Source: Rhytidiadelphus loreus
Lineage: Eukaryota > Streptophyta > Bryopsida > Hypnales > Hylocomiaceae
NCBI GenBank assembly: GCA_947034895.1
Contig: OX344763.1
Span: 27,155,025 to 27,219,024 of the forward strand
Direction of reading: 5' to 3'
Length of the DNA stretch: 64,000 nucleotides
Position 1 is the stretch's first letter; each line of letters begins with the position of its first letter. The position numbers were made by a program, and so were the translations under genes. Positions 1 through 14,299 of the stretch are shown piece by piece. The notes beneath the pieces are model-generated. The model ran no database searches, was not told the origin of the DNA, and was given only the letters and a program-made list of their open reading frames with translations.

Positions 1-2
1 AT

Positions 3-3000
3 TCGGCAGCCAGCCCGGGCTCTTTCTTAGAATGGATATGCTTCCTCTCCACATCTGGACTAAGCATTTTCACTTTAGGACTAGCTCTATTTTTGTGGGT
101 CGCCGAGAGACACCCCCCTGTGCTACAATGCATTTTCTTTCTGGTACAAGGACTGGCATGGTTGTGCCTGGTCTTCACAGTGAAGATTCACAAACTACCT
201 GAATACGCAAAGCTTGTGCGAGTGTGGTGGGTAGCGTCCTTTGCACTGGGAACGTATGCTGCCATTGCAGCAATCTTCAATGTAGTTAACAACCAGAGGG
301 TGACTCTGTCGACAATGTTGAGTTTATCCTCTTGGCTGGTGTACAGTTTATTACTGCTGTGCGCTTTTGTCAAGGGACAGAGCAAGGGACCCAGAAGTGA
401 AGAGGAGTCACTTCTTGCTCCAAGCGATGAGGAGAAAGCGTCCCCTTTTGCAGCAGCTGGAGTCTTGAGCCGTGTAAGCTTTGGGTGGCTCAATCCTCTT
501 TTAGCTTCTGGTTTTAGGAGCCCACTGGAGCTCGGTGATATTCCTCGGTTAGAGAAGACGGATTCAGCCGAAGAGAATCTGGAAAAGTTTGCACAGGCTT
601 TGAGGGAGCAGGAGAGAGGAGGAAAGCCGTTTTCCGTGTTTTGGGCTCTGGCAGCGTGTTTCTGGAAACCTATGGCAGTGAATGGTGTGTTTGCTCTGGG
701 GAAGAGCATTACTGTTTCCCTGGGGCCGGTGGTGCTCAAGACGTTTATTGACTACACTGGTGGGAAGCGAGTGTTTAAGTATGAAGGTGTGGTGCTTGTG
801 GTTGCGCTGTTTTCTGCCAAAGCTTTGGAGTCTGTGTCACAGCGGCAGTGGTGTTTTGGGAGTCGGAGAGTGGGTTTGCAAGTGAGGTCTGCTCTCATGG
901 CCTTCATATACCGGAAGGATCTCCGTCTTGCAAACGCAGGTACTTCACGAACCCTTCTATTTGGTTATGCATGGAATTGGATTCTACGCTTTCTAAGACT
1001 CAGGCAAGTTTATTGGCTTTGTCCTTGATATGCAAAGCTTGATTCAATGTTCTTCACTGATTTGGTGATTTTGAATTTGGCCCCATAAATTCTATTTTCC
1101 CGGTATGACTAACCGAATTTGACATATTCAAACCACGAATCCTTGGTTCTTAAGGGGTTAAGTGTTATTTATGATTTGTTTAGTATAAACCACTTCTCAT
1201 CATGTTCTAGTAAGTACTACCTTTGTTTCTGAAAAAGACCCGTGTTTCCTTTGTAAAACACAAGCAAGTCCTAATGCAGTTAAGAATGCTCCCTTCTTTG
1301 ATTGATTGCAACAGGAAGGCAGAGACACGCAGTGGGCGAGGTGGTGAACTACATGGCCGTGGATGCGTACCGAATAGGAGAGTTTCTGTACTGGCTGCAT
1401 TTCTCATGGACCACAGCCCTCCAGATCTGCATTGGATTGGTGATCCTTGCATATGCAGTTGGATGGGCAACACTGGCGGGCCTGGCGGTCATTCTTATAT
1501 CCGTGGCGATGAAAACCCCATTAACACGGTCTGAAAACAAATTTCTAACGGAACTCATGACTTCTCGAGATGCATCCATACGGGCCACAACCGAAGCTCT
1601 TCGGAGCATGAAAATCCTCAAGCTCCAGGTAGCCTGCAATGAAATGAAACCTCGATGTTGGATCAGATTAATGTTCATATTCTCGTTATAAGTTGTCTCC
1701 TTTTCCTGCAGCTGAGTTTTCTTGTGGCTACCCCCGTTTACAATTCTTGCACGCAATAATCGATATTTGGTAATCGCTTCTCTTTCGCTTCAGTCAGTAC
1801 ATAATATTCTATACCAGTGTTCACTGCTTAACCTTTGCATTGTGGTTTAGGGTTTAGGGTTTAAGGTCTATTCTAATTGACTGAGTATTTTGAGAGGATC
1901 TGTGCCAAAGAATGATGTTAGAGTATTTCGAATATATATCCTTGATTTTTCGTTGAATTCGCAATTGCGGCCAAGGTGTTCGCCGTTTCTTTAATGTATA
2001 TGTCATGTGCGGTTGTGTGCAGGCATGGGAGGACAGGTTCAGGGAGCAGGTACTGAAACTACGTGAAGTAGAAATGAAATGGCTATCTAAGGTGTTATAT
2101 CGAAGGGCTTACAATGCCGTGGTCTTCTGGTTGTCACCCGTGTTAGTCTCAACTGTCACATTTGTCGCATGCCTGTTTTTGGACATTCCACTCAATGCAA
2201 GCAACGTGTTTACAGCTCTGGCTACGTTGCGGATCATCCAGGAGCCCATCAGATTAATCCCTATCATGGTGGCCACCATCATCCAGGTAAGCATTTGGTC
2301 AGCTGCTGTGATTTTTATGTGCTCTCTAACAACTATATCTGGTGCCAACACTAGCAGTAATTCCGTAGTCATTTGGCCCTCAAGACTCTTGAGTTCTCGT
2401 ATTCACTATTTTACAACCCTTCGAGACTTGTGGCTTTGTTTGGCGACAAATGTACAGTACTAAAGTGGGCCTGAAGTCGAGTAAATTTACTTCAAGACTA
2501 CTTGTGCAGAATCTAATGATTATTTACGCATCTGAAGTATCAAAGCCTATCCAGGCATGGTTTTGCTCATCCAAAAAGATTTAGGAAAAACATTTCAGCA
2601 ACTTATGCATGCGGCTTCCAAATAATACATTTTTTTGGTGTGGTGGAATCCTCTTGAAAATGAGGAAAGACTCACAAAAATTTAGTGACTATAGAAAACT
2701 CACTCGACTGTTGAAGAGGGTTTCTTCTTGAGGGTGTAAAACAAAATACCTTGCTAGCACAAACTTTGAGTTTTGGTAAGTGTATGACTGTTGACACATG
2801 GATGGTTGCCAGGTCCAAATATCACTAGCTCGTATTTCCAAGTTTCTTCAAGAGGATGAGCTGCAGTCTGACGCTGTGGTGAGGAACGATTTCTTCAAGG
2901 CTTCAAACTACGCGGTGGAATTCGAGGATGCCACGCTCAGCTGGGACCCCGATTCTGTGCTCCCCACGTTGAGGAACCTGAGTGTGAAAATCAAGCGTGG

Positions 3001-6000
3001 CCAGCGTGTGGCAGTGTGCGGAGAAGTCGGATGCGGGAAGTCTTCTTTCATTGAAGCCATTATTGGAGAGATCCCCAAAATCTCTGGATCGGTACATAAA
3101 TTTCATTACCTGCAGTTTTTCTGAGCTTCCAACACCAGGATTTCCAAAACCAAAGAGGTTACTAACTCGCCACGTACATGCAATTGGTTCACCGTATGAA
3201 CTTCATGTTCACATGACTGACGCCCATTCCCAAATTTTGTGCAGATCTGTGTGAATGGCACTGTTGCATACGTTGCGCAATCAGCATGGATTCGCAGCGG
3301 TACTTTTCGCGACAACATTCTGTTTGGGAAGCCCATGAACAAAGAACACTATTGGAAGACATTACGAGCTTGTGCTCTAGACAAGGACCTGGAGAGCTTT
3401 CCTCATGGTGACCTTACGGAGATTGGTGAACGGGGCATGAACATGAGTGGAGGCCAGAAGCAGCGCATGCAATTAGCGCGGGCTGTGTACCAGGATGCTG
3501 ATGTTTATCTCTTGGACGATCCCTTGAGTGCTGTGGATGCCCACACTGCTGCTAGCCTGTTTAAAGTATGCTAATCCTCTTTGTGAACTTTTTTCATATT
3601 TTTGCTTATGTCTTCGTACACTATATTGCTCACTGAAATTTCATCAAATTGGTAGCACAAAGGAAGGTTAATGTTTGGCATAGATTTTTTTTTGTTTCAG
3701 ACACAGCCTATTTACTGGCTGAATCTGTGGAAGTTCACTACAACATGGCGGTATTAGTAATATGTTGACAGGGACTAGGTTTAAAATAACATCTCCAGTA
3801 CAAAGTTGTGGTCTAAAGTTACATGATTCAGGTTGTTATACTAAAGACATGTTGCTACATGTCTAACTGAAGCCACGAACACATCTCTGAAACGTTGAAT
3901 ATTGCCTCATTTTAAGAAGGTGCACGTCAATTGATGAACAATACTGAGCTTGTAACTTTCTGGATTGCACTGCAGAACAGTGGCTAACAAAATTGATTCT
4001 TTCAGGTTTGCATCATGGAAGCTCTACAAGGGAAGACTGTAATCTTGGTGACACATCAAGTGGAGTTTCTTCCAGCCGTGGATTCTATTCTGGTGAGAGA
4101 GCTCTTTCATATTGCTGCCATCTTGCATCTACAATGCAAAATATTAGGGTCAGTGTATATTTTCCTTTTCAAGCCCTGGGGACACAACATTCCATTATAG
4201 TTTGAGAGATCTAGAAATGGGATTGGTCAGAAGAGCTGACCTTGAGGCATTTACACTCTGTCCAAATGGCCATTGAGAAAGAATCTCGACAATGGATGAT
4301 TAAATAACATGGATGCTTAGTACATTTTGTAGAGTGCTCCAAATATTGTCAGCCTACAAAACAGTGAAACAAGCAAGACCACTTCGCCTAGCTTAGCCTA
4401 TTTATCTCAATGCGTTACCACTTGTCCCATGGACTTCAAATAGCTACGTCTTGACCTCCACATTTTGCTTGTCTTCAAGTGTAAACCAGCTCTAAGCTAT
4501 CACGCCATTTACAAATTTCCATCTTGGCAGAAGAAACCTATCCACACTAAAATCTGTCAAATTCTAATACCTTCATGATTTGTTCCCCTAAACAGCTGCT
4601 GCGCGACGGAGAAATATGGCAAGCAGGTCCCTACACCGAACTTCGAAGCCAGGGCACAGCCTTCGAGGAGCTCGTGACGGCCCACGAAGAAGCCATGGGA
4701 GGCTCTTCCTCCGAATTCTCATCCTGGAACACACCACCAGCAGACCAGCTGCAACGGATCCCCAGCAGAAGCCGATCACGGAGGGAAGAGGACGCCATCC
4801 AGTTCGCCCGAGCCAAGCAAAGTGCAACCCAACTGACAGAGCAAGAGCAAAAGGAAAGTGGGAACACGGGGTTGAAGGCGTACCTGGACTATCTCAAGCA
4901 AGCCGACGGGTTTTTCTACTTGTTCCTGGCGATTGCCTCTCAGCTGGTGTTTGTGTTGGGGCAAGTCGCATCCAACTGGTGGTTGGCATCGGAAGTTGGA
5001 AACCCAGACATGAGGAGCACTTCCAAGTTGCTGTTGATCTACTCCGCCGTGGCGCTCTCCACTGGATTGTTTATTTTCTTTCGATCCTTTTTTCTGTCTT
5101 CACTGGGAGTCGCGGCCTCGCAGTCGTTCTTCGCTGATATGATCGGATCCCTGTTTCGTGCGCCCATGGCTTTCTTTGATTCCACGCCCACTGGTCGAAT
5201 TCTAAGTCGGGTATGTACATGTAACATCTCTCAAACTCCTGCTCCTGTATACCCGGTAGTAACATTACCTTTCATGTTACTCTAATGGAGGCATCAATTG
5301 GGTCAATGTCAAGTTGATGTTAAGAGTTTCATGTCCGTCCGTTGAGCGTCATATCAACATTATCTTAATATCTACCACTGCAGTATTGACTTGGTTTCGA
5401 TTGTCACTTTTATCGGAATTGTATGAATATTACATTAATGTTGAAGATTCATGAGTGCTCTTGCACGTATTGGATTGTTTGCTCTTCTATTTCAACTAGC
5501 TTTCTTGGCTTTGTGCTTACGTTCGTATGTAGGTTGAAAGGGGAAAAAGAGCAAACATCACCATGTTCTTGTGATCAAACAAACCTAGCTTGTGTGTCTT
5601 CTCCTCCAAAGCAACGATTGGCATCTGGGGTAATATCAATGGTGCATCACTTTTTGACAGTCTGTTTTGGACACAGAGGTGATGAAATAATTATTTTTCA
5701 GGGCGCCACATTGGACTGAATAACACTCCATCATCGACAACATTCCACATGGCACTTAGAGATGTAGACATTACTGAATGTGAGTTAATTATGTACGAAA
5801 CCGACAGACACATAGGGTACAGTATCTTGATTTAAGAATTTGATATGCATCTTTGCAATAGGAATGTGAATGTCACACTATCTTGTCAACTTTGGGTGCA
5901 GGTTTCTTCGGATTTTAGTATATTGGATATGGATATGGCTTTCACCTTTGGTTACGCGGCGACGGCCTTCATGAATGCACTGGCCAACGTTGTTGTCAAC

Positions 6001-9000
6001 GCTTGCATAACCTGGCAAATCCTGTTTATTGTCTTCCCATTTACTTATGCTGCTCGGAAATTACAGGTAAAATAGGTTGTGTAGTTCCTCTATGAAGTGT
6101 GGCTTTTTCAGAGGCCCTAGCCTCATACTTGTTGAGAAATCTTATTCATGGTACTCTGTAGACTACAGAGATTTGCAATTGGCACTACTTGGTTAGCCAT
6201 CCCAAAGTTAATCTTTAAAGCCATGAGGCATGATTTCAGGTCATTTTTCGCTTTTGGATAGCCCTTCTCGATGCAATAGTTGTTGGATTCTTTTGAAATT
6301 TTTACCATAGGTGTATTTCACTACTAATCTGATGCCTAGAAAATTTCAGACCAATTTAAGTTGTGGTTAAAAAATTATGCCTCAAAAAGATATTTTTTTC
6401 AAATTATGGGCAGTTTTGGGCCGCCATGATAGATAGGGCTGGAATTTTTTATACATACTCTCAACAAGCTTATTAACATAATTCCAAAAGTTGAAAGGCC
6501 CACAAGCACATGATTTTGACTTCCAAGCCTAGTGTTCATATGCCTTTCAACTTTTAGGATTATGTCAAGAAGCTTGTTGAGAGTATGTATGAAATCATGC
6601 CTCAATTCATTCCAAGGCTCTCTCACTAGCACCTCGCTTGATATCAAGTAAATTAGGGTTTTCAGTTTGTTTTTAGGGCTCCATTCACGTGCTGATCTTG
6701 ACTGACTTCACCATAACGCAGCTTTATTACTTGGCATCCGCCAGGCAGCTCATGCGGATCAATGGAACCACCAAAGCCCCCATTGTGAACCACTTTGCAG
6801 AAGCCATTGCAGGAGGATCCACCATTCGTGCGTTCAACAAGGAGTCCGAATTCGCGGTGGAGAATTTGTGTCTCATCGATGCCAATGCCAGCCCGTTTTT
6901 CCATAGCTTCGGAGCCATTGAGTGGCTCATCCTGCGTCTTGAGTTTTCCTCCGCCATGGTTGTGGCTGCATCTGCGCTTTTCATCGTTCTCCTTCCGGAG
7001 GGTCACATCGACCCAGGTATGTAACTATGCCCCCACTTGAGCTGATCATCTTTTCATTCCACAGTCTACATAGAAAGGCCTCCGTGCTGTGACTATTTGG
7101 AGACTCGACCTTGAATTTGGAGAAGATCCGTTTTGTGATTTCGTGGAACAATCTAAGCGCCACTGCACCTAATTGGTGCCACAATGGACATTCCATTTCC
7201 ATTTCAAAACGTAAATCTAGGATAGGTTTATTGTCTTAAGAGATTTATGTCACGTGGATTAGAGAAGCGTGCCATATCCCAAGATTTAGATCTGAAATGA
7301 AATATAAGAATGTACATTTTGGAGAATTAGTTGAAGTTGCGCTTCTAGGTGCACCTACCTTAGATTTTTTGTATACTATGTAGATATGATTTGAGCCTAG
7401 GGAGTGGATAGGGAGTGTGAAATGTTGTGCCACCACTGAGTAAGTTAAGTGCGTCCATAGGCACCACTATTCTCATTGTCGACACAATTACATCCCTCTT
7501 CATTTCAAAGTCTAAATCTAGGGACGTCATTTGTTGGCATAAATCTCATAGAATAAGGACGATTGTTCTAGATTTAAGTTCTGGAATGATAAGGGACTGT
7601 TCGTTGTGCACAATCAGGTGCAGTGGCGCCCGGCGTTTTGGGTACACCTACCTTACCTGTTGGCACCAATTCTTTGCTGACTGATCTCTATCAAATTGCT
7701 GAATGCGATTTATGGTGATGTCCTCATGTATATTTCTTTAACATTTTGGGGAGGGGGTTTGGAATGCAGGTTTCGCTGGTCTCGCCCTCAGTTATGGCCT
7801 ATCTCTCAATCTTAACATCGTTTGCTGTGTCCAGAACCAGTGCAATCTGTCAAATACAATCATTTCCGTGGAAAGAATTAAGCAATATATGCATCTTGAA
7901 AGCGAGGCTCCAGTTGTTATCAACGACAAGAGGCCTTTTGCACGTTGGCCCAGCGTTGGCAAGGTTGTGCTTGAAGATTTAAAGGTGAATACGTTTCCTT
8001 GTTCTGCATATTTTTATTATATTCCCATCTTGATTCTAACCGTACACCATGTGGGTCCTTCCTATGCCTCACTTCTCAGTGGCTCTCTTAGATCTACACT
8101 TTCTAGAAATCTCCTAAATTAAAATTTAACAGTCATCTTTCTGTGGAGGTTTTATGTTGCCGTTGGACGTTCTAACCAATGTAGAAGTTGTGATCGATTT
8201 GAGCTCACTTGAGTTAGTTGATGTTGATGTTTTATTAGATTAGTTTATAATTACAAAAACAAGATTTTCACTGAAATGAGGGTGTTTCAAACAGCTTCAC
8301 AAAGAATCTTCTCATAAGGAGGTTTCTCAGTCTGTGGTTGCAGCAATTATACAAAGGCCTCCCCATAACGCGTAGGAAGTCTTTGTAATCAGGGCCCCAA
8401 TCCATCATTGAGGAGTTTCTCTCTATAACGTTCTAGTAAACAGTTTTATTTTCATTTTTTCTAAGAATCATGTTTAGGTTTAGGGCTACTATCATGAACC
8501 TTAACACTTGCATTTTCATGGCAATTCCAGGTCCGATATCGCCCCAACGCGCCTTTGGTTCTACGAGGAATCACGTGCACCTTTGAGGGTGGGCAGAGGG
8601 TGGGAGTGGTGGGTCGCACAGGAAGTGGCAAAACGACACTGATCAGTTCTCTCTTCCGACTTGTGGAGCCCGCGAGTGGAAGGATTACCATCGATGGCAT
8701 TGACATCTCCACCATCGGACTTCATGATTTACGATCACGCCTTGGCATCATCCCTCAAGAGCCTACGTTGTTCCGAGGAACCGTGCGGTTCAATTTAGAC
8801 CCTCTTGATGAACACTCAGATGTTGAAGTATGGGAGGTAAGCTAATGTTTCTCTCTCTTGACTTATGAATTATCGTGATTTTTCTAGTAAGCTTCTGGTG
8901 CTTTGGGGTGCATGTTTGCAGTGGTTTGCATACTAGCATCGCCGGGTTTTGAAAATATTGACTGATACCCTCCAATCTCTCTTCAGGCCCTTGACAAATG

Positions 9001-10244
9001 CCAACTAGGTGACATTGTGCGAGCAAAACCGGAACGGCTAGATGCACCAGGTGAGAAATCAATGCTCGGCGTTTATGACGAGATTGTTGTGCTTCCTGGC
9101 GTTTTGTATCTGTGTTTGATGGTGTTGTACAAAAGAGTTTATTTTGACTGGAAAATCCTATATTGTGCAGATTTTGACCTTCATTGCATAACATGACGTA
9201 TCAACAATGTTCATACTTCATTTTATGTTTTGTCTTAAAGTGGTTATGACCTACACCTTTCCATCTAATTATTGTGGGGGAGGAATTAGTGGTGTCCAAT
9301 TATACTATGGGTTGAAACATCTATTGAAGCTGAAGATTCTGAGTTTGTACAAAGTAATCTCTTTCAAACTAGCACGACCCACAGTGATTCCACTAAAGAG
9401 TGTAGAGAAAGATAGACTGAAGGCAAATGGCTTCCAAACCTTGGCAGTGTCGGATGATGGCGAAAACTGGAGTGTGGGACAACGGCAACTGTTTTGCTTA
9501 GGACGAGCGTTACTGAAGCGGAGCCGCGTCCTCGTGCTGGACGAAGCCACGGCCAGCATTGACAACAGCACGGACGCCATTCTGCAACGAATCCTGCGTC
9601 GGGAGTTTTCCGACTGCACTGTGGTCACGGTGGCGCATCGCATTCCCACTGTCATTGATAGTGATATGGTGCTGGCTCTCCATGATGGTTAGATTTCTGT
9701 CTCTTCTCGACTCCATCCGAGACTCTGATTGTTCTGTGAGTATTGCTTATGTGTGTTGTACGCAGTAAGGTCTTGACTTGGCTAAGTTATACTTCGCGCT
9801 CCAGTACTAATAACATGGAGCACGAAAACCAGCATATTATCGAGTTTGTTTTTCCTCTAGGCCTGACGCTTTGAAGACCCTCATAAATCACAAACTCTAT
9901 GAAGCTGCTTGGCTGCTCAAGGGGTCCTTCTTCTGGGTCTAATATACAAATTACGAAAAGAGGATCTCTAGGGGTTGGTCTTAGTGCATTAGTTATAAAT
10001 ACACTAATAAGGTCCTCTATACTTTGTTGCCTTCAATATCGTAGAAGTGCTAAGTCTGCACCGCAAGGTGGAAGAAAGCTTTAAATCTCACGTTTTGGTG
10101 CCTGGCATTTCATTAATTGTCTCTCTTGTGTGTGCAATCGCAGGAAAGATGGCCGAGTTTGACCAAACTAAGAAGCTCCTGGAGGACAGCAGCTCGCTGT
10201 TCGCAAGACTGGTGGCTGAGTACTGGGCCAATGCCCACCATTGA
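3..10244 (+). CDS. ABCC: ABC transporter C family (MRP-type), 14 exons, 5'-partial
   Basis: Full-size ABCC pump; the family exports glutathione conjugates and other organic anions, in plants mostly into the vacuole. Exons: 3-939, 1315-1628, 2023-2286, 2813-3091, 3245-3565, 4006-4092, 4596-5210, 5902-6066, 6722-7016, 7770-7984, 8531-8836, 8987-9050, 9448-9687, 10144-10244. All junctions are GT-AG and in frame, giving 1,400 visible residues. The reading frame is open to the window edge, so the start codon lies upstream (relatives are about 1,450-1,600 residues). Order: end of TMD0 and linker, TMD1 (exons 1-3), NBD1 with Walker A GEVGCGKS (3020-3043), signature MSGGQKQR, Walker B YLLDD and switch THQ; TMD2 (exons 7-10); NBD2 with Walker A GRTGSGKT (8612-8635), plant-type signature WSVGQRQ, Walker [11 protein letters not shown] and switch AHR. 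Catalytic motifs are all intact, so it looks functional. The substrate cannot be read from sequence. Confidence 0.95.
1844..1866 (+). repeat. Short telomere-like repeat in ABCC intron 2
   Basis: Two adjoining TTTAGGG units followed by a degenerate third lie inside intron 2. Such short interstitial telomere-like stretches (telo-boxes) are common in plant genes. No functional claim is made. Confidence 0.5.
6451..6590 (+). repeat. 49-bp inverted repeat (hairpin) in ABCC intron 8
   Basis: The arms 6451-6499 and 6542-6590 are near-perfect reverse complements with only a few mismatches, separated by a loop of about 42 bases. In the transcript they would form a stable stem of about 49 bp. The size and pairing suit a miniature fold-back transposon or a small-RNA precursor. 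Neither can be decided from sequence alone. Confidence 0.75.
7140..7665 (+). repeat. Fold-back repeat pair in ABCC intron 9
   Basis: Intron 9 holds related blocks in direct and inverted orientation. The words GCGCCACTGCACCT near 7157 and AGGTGCAGTGGCGCC near 7617 are reverse complements. A block with CATTTCAAAACGTAAATCTAGG near 7200 recurs as a similar block near 7500 and, inverted, near 7285. This is what two overlapping miniature inverted-repeat elements would leave. Boundaries are approximate. Confidence 0.5.
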
Positions 10245-10784
10245 AGCTGCCTCGGTAGCAAATAATTCGCAATGTGAGTGATTCAATCTTCATTCTTTGA
10301 TGTAAACAATTGAGCAGTATTTACAGTAGGTAATCTAGATTATTTTGTAAAATATGCTTCGGTAGTTGAACAACAGGTATCACGAAACAACTGACTGTGC
10401 TACGCAGCTAATTGACAACCTGGGTAGTAGACGTTTCCCGATTGATTTTTCCTTCGAAAGGAGAGTATCAATTTAGCAGATCTGCCTGGTCACTCGTGGC
10501 CTTGGTAAGGAGGGGAACCGATTCAACTGTTTAGAGTGGTTCCCATTTTCTGGAATGGAAAATTTGTAGGTTGTCTTCATTTTCAAGAGGATTTCTAACA
10601 CGGTATAATATGTTATACCGGTATGGTTACTGGATGAATTCATTGGTTATTTATTTACAATGTACATCACAAGCCTAGACTACTAACCCTTGTGTGCAAT
10701 TCTTCCACGATTTGTTGTATCTAATAGAAAAATTTCTTACTGCTACAACTTTTCACCTAAATTATTTTTTTACAAGTCACATGC

Positions 10785-10788
<4 letters not shown>

Positions 10789-10836
<48 letters not shown>
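10789..10836. repeat. (AT)24 microsatellite
   Basis: Uninterrupted AT dinucleotide run of 48 bases. Open frames crossing it encode only alternating Tyr-Ile and are artefacts. Confidence 0.97.
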
Positions 10837-10839
<3 letters not shown>

Positions 10840-13035
10840 CCCTACCTCATTGCGTTTAAGTATTACAAAGATGGTTGCTGTAACTAGTTCACTACTAAAA
10901 AGGGGAAATGGGTGCTCGGCGGAGCAATCACCTATGCTTCCTATTGTTTCGAATGTGGGGATTCTAGATTCTCTTAGAATGCATTTTTTGGACACCATGT
11001 GAATAAATTATGGATTTTCAAAGTGCTTAAAACAAGTGTTTTTGAAACCAACCTTAGACTCTCATGAATTTATCGGAGTACATTTTAGACAAGAATCTGT
11101 TGTAGTTGGTTTTAAAAATTGGTCGAAATTAGGTGCAGTTACCTTTTATATATAACTAGTTCTAAGCTCTAAGCATTCCAAGGTCCCTATATAGTTTTTG
11201 GCTTACTTAAAATATGTATCACAATGTTGCAATTATGAAGGCCTCATAGTGATACTGGGGAGACTTCAATATGAGGTTTCTACATAGTGAAGAGAGTTTC
11301 ATTGCAAAATATGAAAAGGTACAAATTATGAAGAATAATTCGTATTTGTTTTGCATAGGGGGATTTGAAATAGATAGTTGTGATAGTGATAGTGATAGTG
11401 ATTTTATGTTTCTCTAATGTCCTAATATTGTCAAAAAACATGGGACATACATGTACTAGGTCTATATATGTACTCAACATCCATACTTGTTTGTGTATTT
11501 GTATTCATGCTTCTCTCTATATATGTCTTTGAAATTGTTTTTTTTCATTTATTTTAGGAAGGTGGATAATTGAAATGGGTTGTCTGCTTCTTTTGAATGG
11601 GTAGTTTGAAAGGCATGTTTGGTGGATACACATAAGAAAAAAATTAGATTTTAAATTTTTACTAGATTTTCTTTTTAAATTTCTTCATGCAAAAAGAGAA
11701 AATCTTATGGGATATTACTATCTTCAACATTTGTTAAACATTTTTTTCCCAAAATTATCATGTATTTAGCACAAATGTAAAACTTAAATCCTTTATTTAC
11801 AATATAAGATATAGTTATAGAAATCAATATAGATGGGACTATGAGTTGAAGAGAATGTAGAAGTTGGTAGTATTATGTAGATTGATTTGGCCATTTGTAT
11901 GGACTTGGAAGGAGGTTTTGATATTTAAGTAGAAGTCAAATTGAGCGATTAAACTTTTGACTTACAAATTTTAAATCTAAAATAAAGAACATGTTGGAAG
12001 TAAAAAGCAAAGAGGGTCATTTCAAAGATTCATTTCATGTGCTGAACACACATATTGCCCCCAAAGTAGAGTTGTATCACATAAAAGATAGTTGCCTTTA
12101 TTACATCTAAGAGTTTTACATGATGTAGTTGATTACAATTTTCTTAGTTTATTGAAATGTGTGCTTAGATTCTTTGTATATGACAATTACTTAAAATGGT
12201 AGTAAATACAATTAATTATCCCATTGTTTGGGTGGTGCAAAAAAAGATCTTCACTAGACCAATGACGCTATTTATATTTAGAGACATAGAAAAAAACATT
12301 TAAATTATATAGATGATAGAAATTTACTCACCTAAAAATGAGTGTATATTCCAAAATTTTGTAGAAATTTAGCAAATCCATTCATTGAAAGGGAGAATCT
12401 ATCACCAAATATTATTTCAAAAAAAATTATTGATTTTAGACAATTGTAAGAAACAATTCTACTATTCATTTTCGCTTCTGAGTGGGTAATCAATGTTTTT
12501 GACTCTTTTGAGTAGGTAGCGAGGAATCATTTTACTATCAGCTCAATATTATTTAAATATTTATCCCTTCAGTGAATGCTATTTTTCATTACACCCCACA
12601 AATGCACTTGCCTCCACAACTATATAATTATATATTTTTTCTTAACCATGTCAATATAGGACAATTCAACCATATCCATACATGTATCCCATCCCATATG
12701 TCATATTAGTATTTTGTAGGTCATACCATATGTCAAAGGGTTCTTTTATTCTTTATTTTATTTTGGAAAGGGGGTAGACAAATTACAAGACTATATATGA
12801 GCAAATACTATACAAGAACACAAGTATGCAAGAGCAAATAGACAACAAAAGGTCCCATGAGTGAAAATCTAGGGCAAGAATCTGTTGTAGGAATCCAATC
12901 CATATCAAGAAATGCATTAGAAGAGATTGTGGGCTTTTGGAAGACTATTTCATTGCTGTTCTCCTTGTTGGGAACTACAGTGATGCAGTTGGAATAATTA
13001 ATAATAATAAATATTTTAAAATTCTAATTTAAAAA

Positions 13036-13040
<5 letters not shown>

Positions 13041-13070
<30 letters not shown>
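13041..13070. repeat. (TAA)10 microsatellite
   Basis: Ten uninterrupted TAA trinucleotides. More dispersed AAT units follow to about 13120. Confidence 0.95.
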
Positions 13071-13071
<1 letters not shown>

Positions 13072-14299
13072 TTTTAAATTCAAACAAATTCAAAAATAAT
13101 AATAATATTTAAAAAATATCAATATTTGATGTGTGAGTGTCTTGGCCATGTCAGGAGACAAATTTCATCTAATGTTGGCACTAACATGTCAACATTCCTA
13201 AATGATGGTTCATCAAATTCTAATTTCAATACCTCAATAGGTAATGATTGCCTTTCTCTTAATCTAATTGGTCAAAATATAAAGATGGGGCTAAAACAAG
13301 AAGATGTAATAGTTGCATGATGGGCACTAATTGACTTGTTGAAGACACTCATAAATTATTGATTTTCATAGTGAAAACACCCTTCTAAGGTCTTGATTAT
13401 CTTCTAATGATAATAGGCTATAAATCCTCATTTTTCTTAAAAAATTGGATAATTTGCATCGTCACCTTATATAGATATTTGTAGTTTGCATTAGATAGAC
13501 TCCATTGGTTCTCCAAAACCTTTAGGAGTTAAAGGCCTTTTATTCTCATATCGTATACCAAGGCAACAACTTTAGCAAATTAATGTCAAATATTTAAACA
13601 AAATAAAACAAAATAAAGATAAGTGCTAGAAAATAACTTATTTGATTCTGACATATAAGTAGATGTATGCTTGGGTATATACTTATTTCCTTCACTCAAA
13701 TGAAGTCATTGAAAGGAAAACTTGGCTTTGACAATAAGCCACAAAGGAAGGATTAGAGCTTAAAATTGAAGGGTTCAATCCTTGAAACTTTCAAAGTGAT
13801 GATTTCATTTCACAATTTCTTTTCTTGGTCACATATAATTTCCATTTTGTTGCTTGTCAACATTTTGCATTTTTTATTTCTAAAAAATATTCCACTTTGA
13901 TTTTTGGATTATTTTTAGTTGGAGTTGCTAGCTTGGTACAATAAAGAAAAAAAGATATTATAAGCATTTTAGATTCATTTCATTCATCCATCTATGTAGC
14001 ACCATTTACAATCAATGTTAATATAATTACTTACAAAATTCAATCTTCTGAAGGCAAAAACTTTAATTGTTTTGTTTAAAAAATCCTTCTATTTTGGTTA
14101 AAAAAATATCATGTTGCCAAATGATAGATGGAAATCTTTAAAAAGTGAATGAAATCATCCATACCTTAAGTAGGTTGTTTGTTTGTTTTGTTAAGATCTT
14201 TTGAATTGTGCCTCTCCTGTTCACATTCTTGGTACCGTCAAGAAAGCCCTCAATGAAGAGGGGTGAGCAAGCTTGTGGCATTTGGACTCACGAGAAAAA

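Noticed and set aside
188..739. 183-codon minus-strand frame opposite ABCC exon 1
   Set aside because: It is a shadow of a clearly coding exon and has no family resemblance.
10889..10902. CACTACTAAAAAG, a possible CACTA-type transposon end
   Set aside because: No matching inverted end or flanking 3-bp duplication was found nearby.
10690..11002. Open frames on both strands across the AT microsatellite
   Set aside because: They encode alternating Tyr-Ile from the dinucleotide repeat and nothing else credible.
13760..13795. GGTTCAATCC word resembling a tRNA T-arm
   Set aside because: The surrounding bases do not pair into D, anticodon or acceptor stems.
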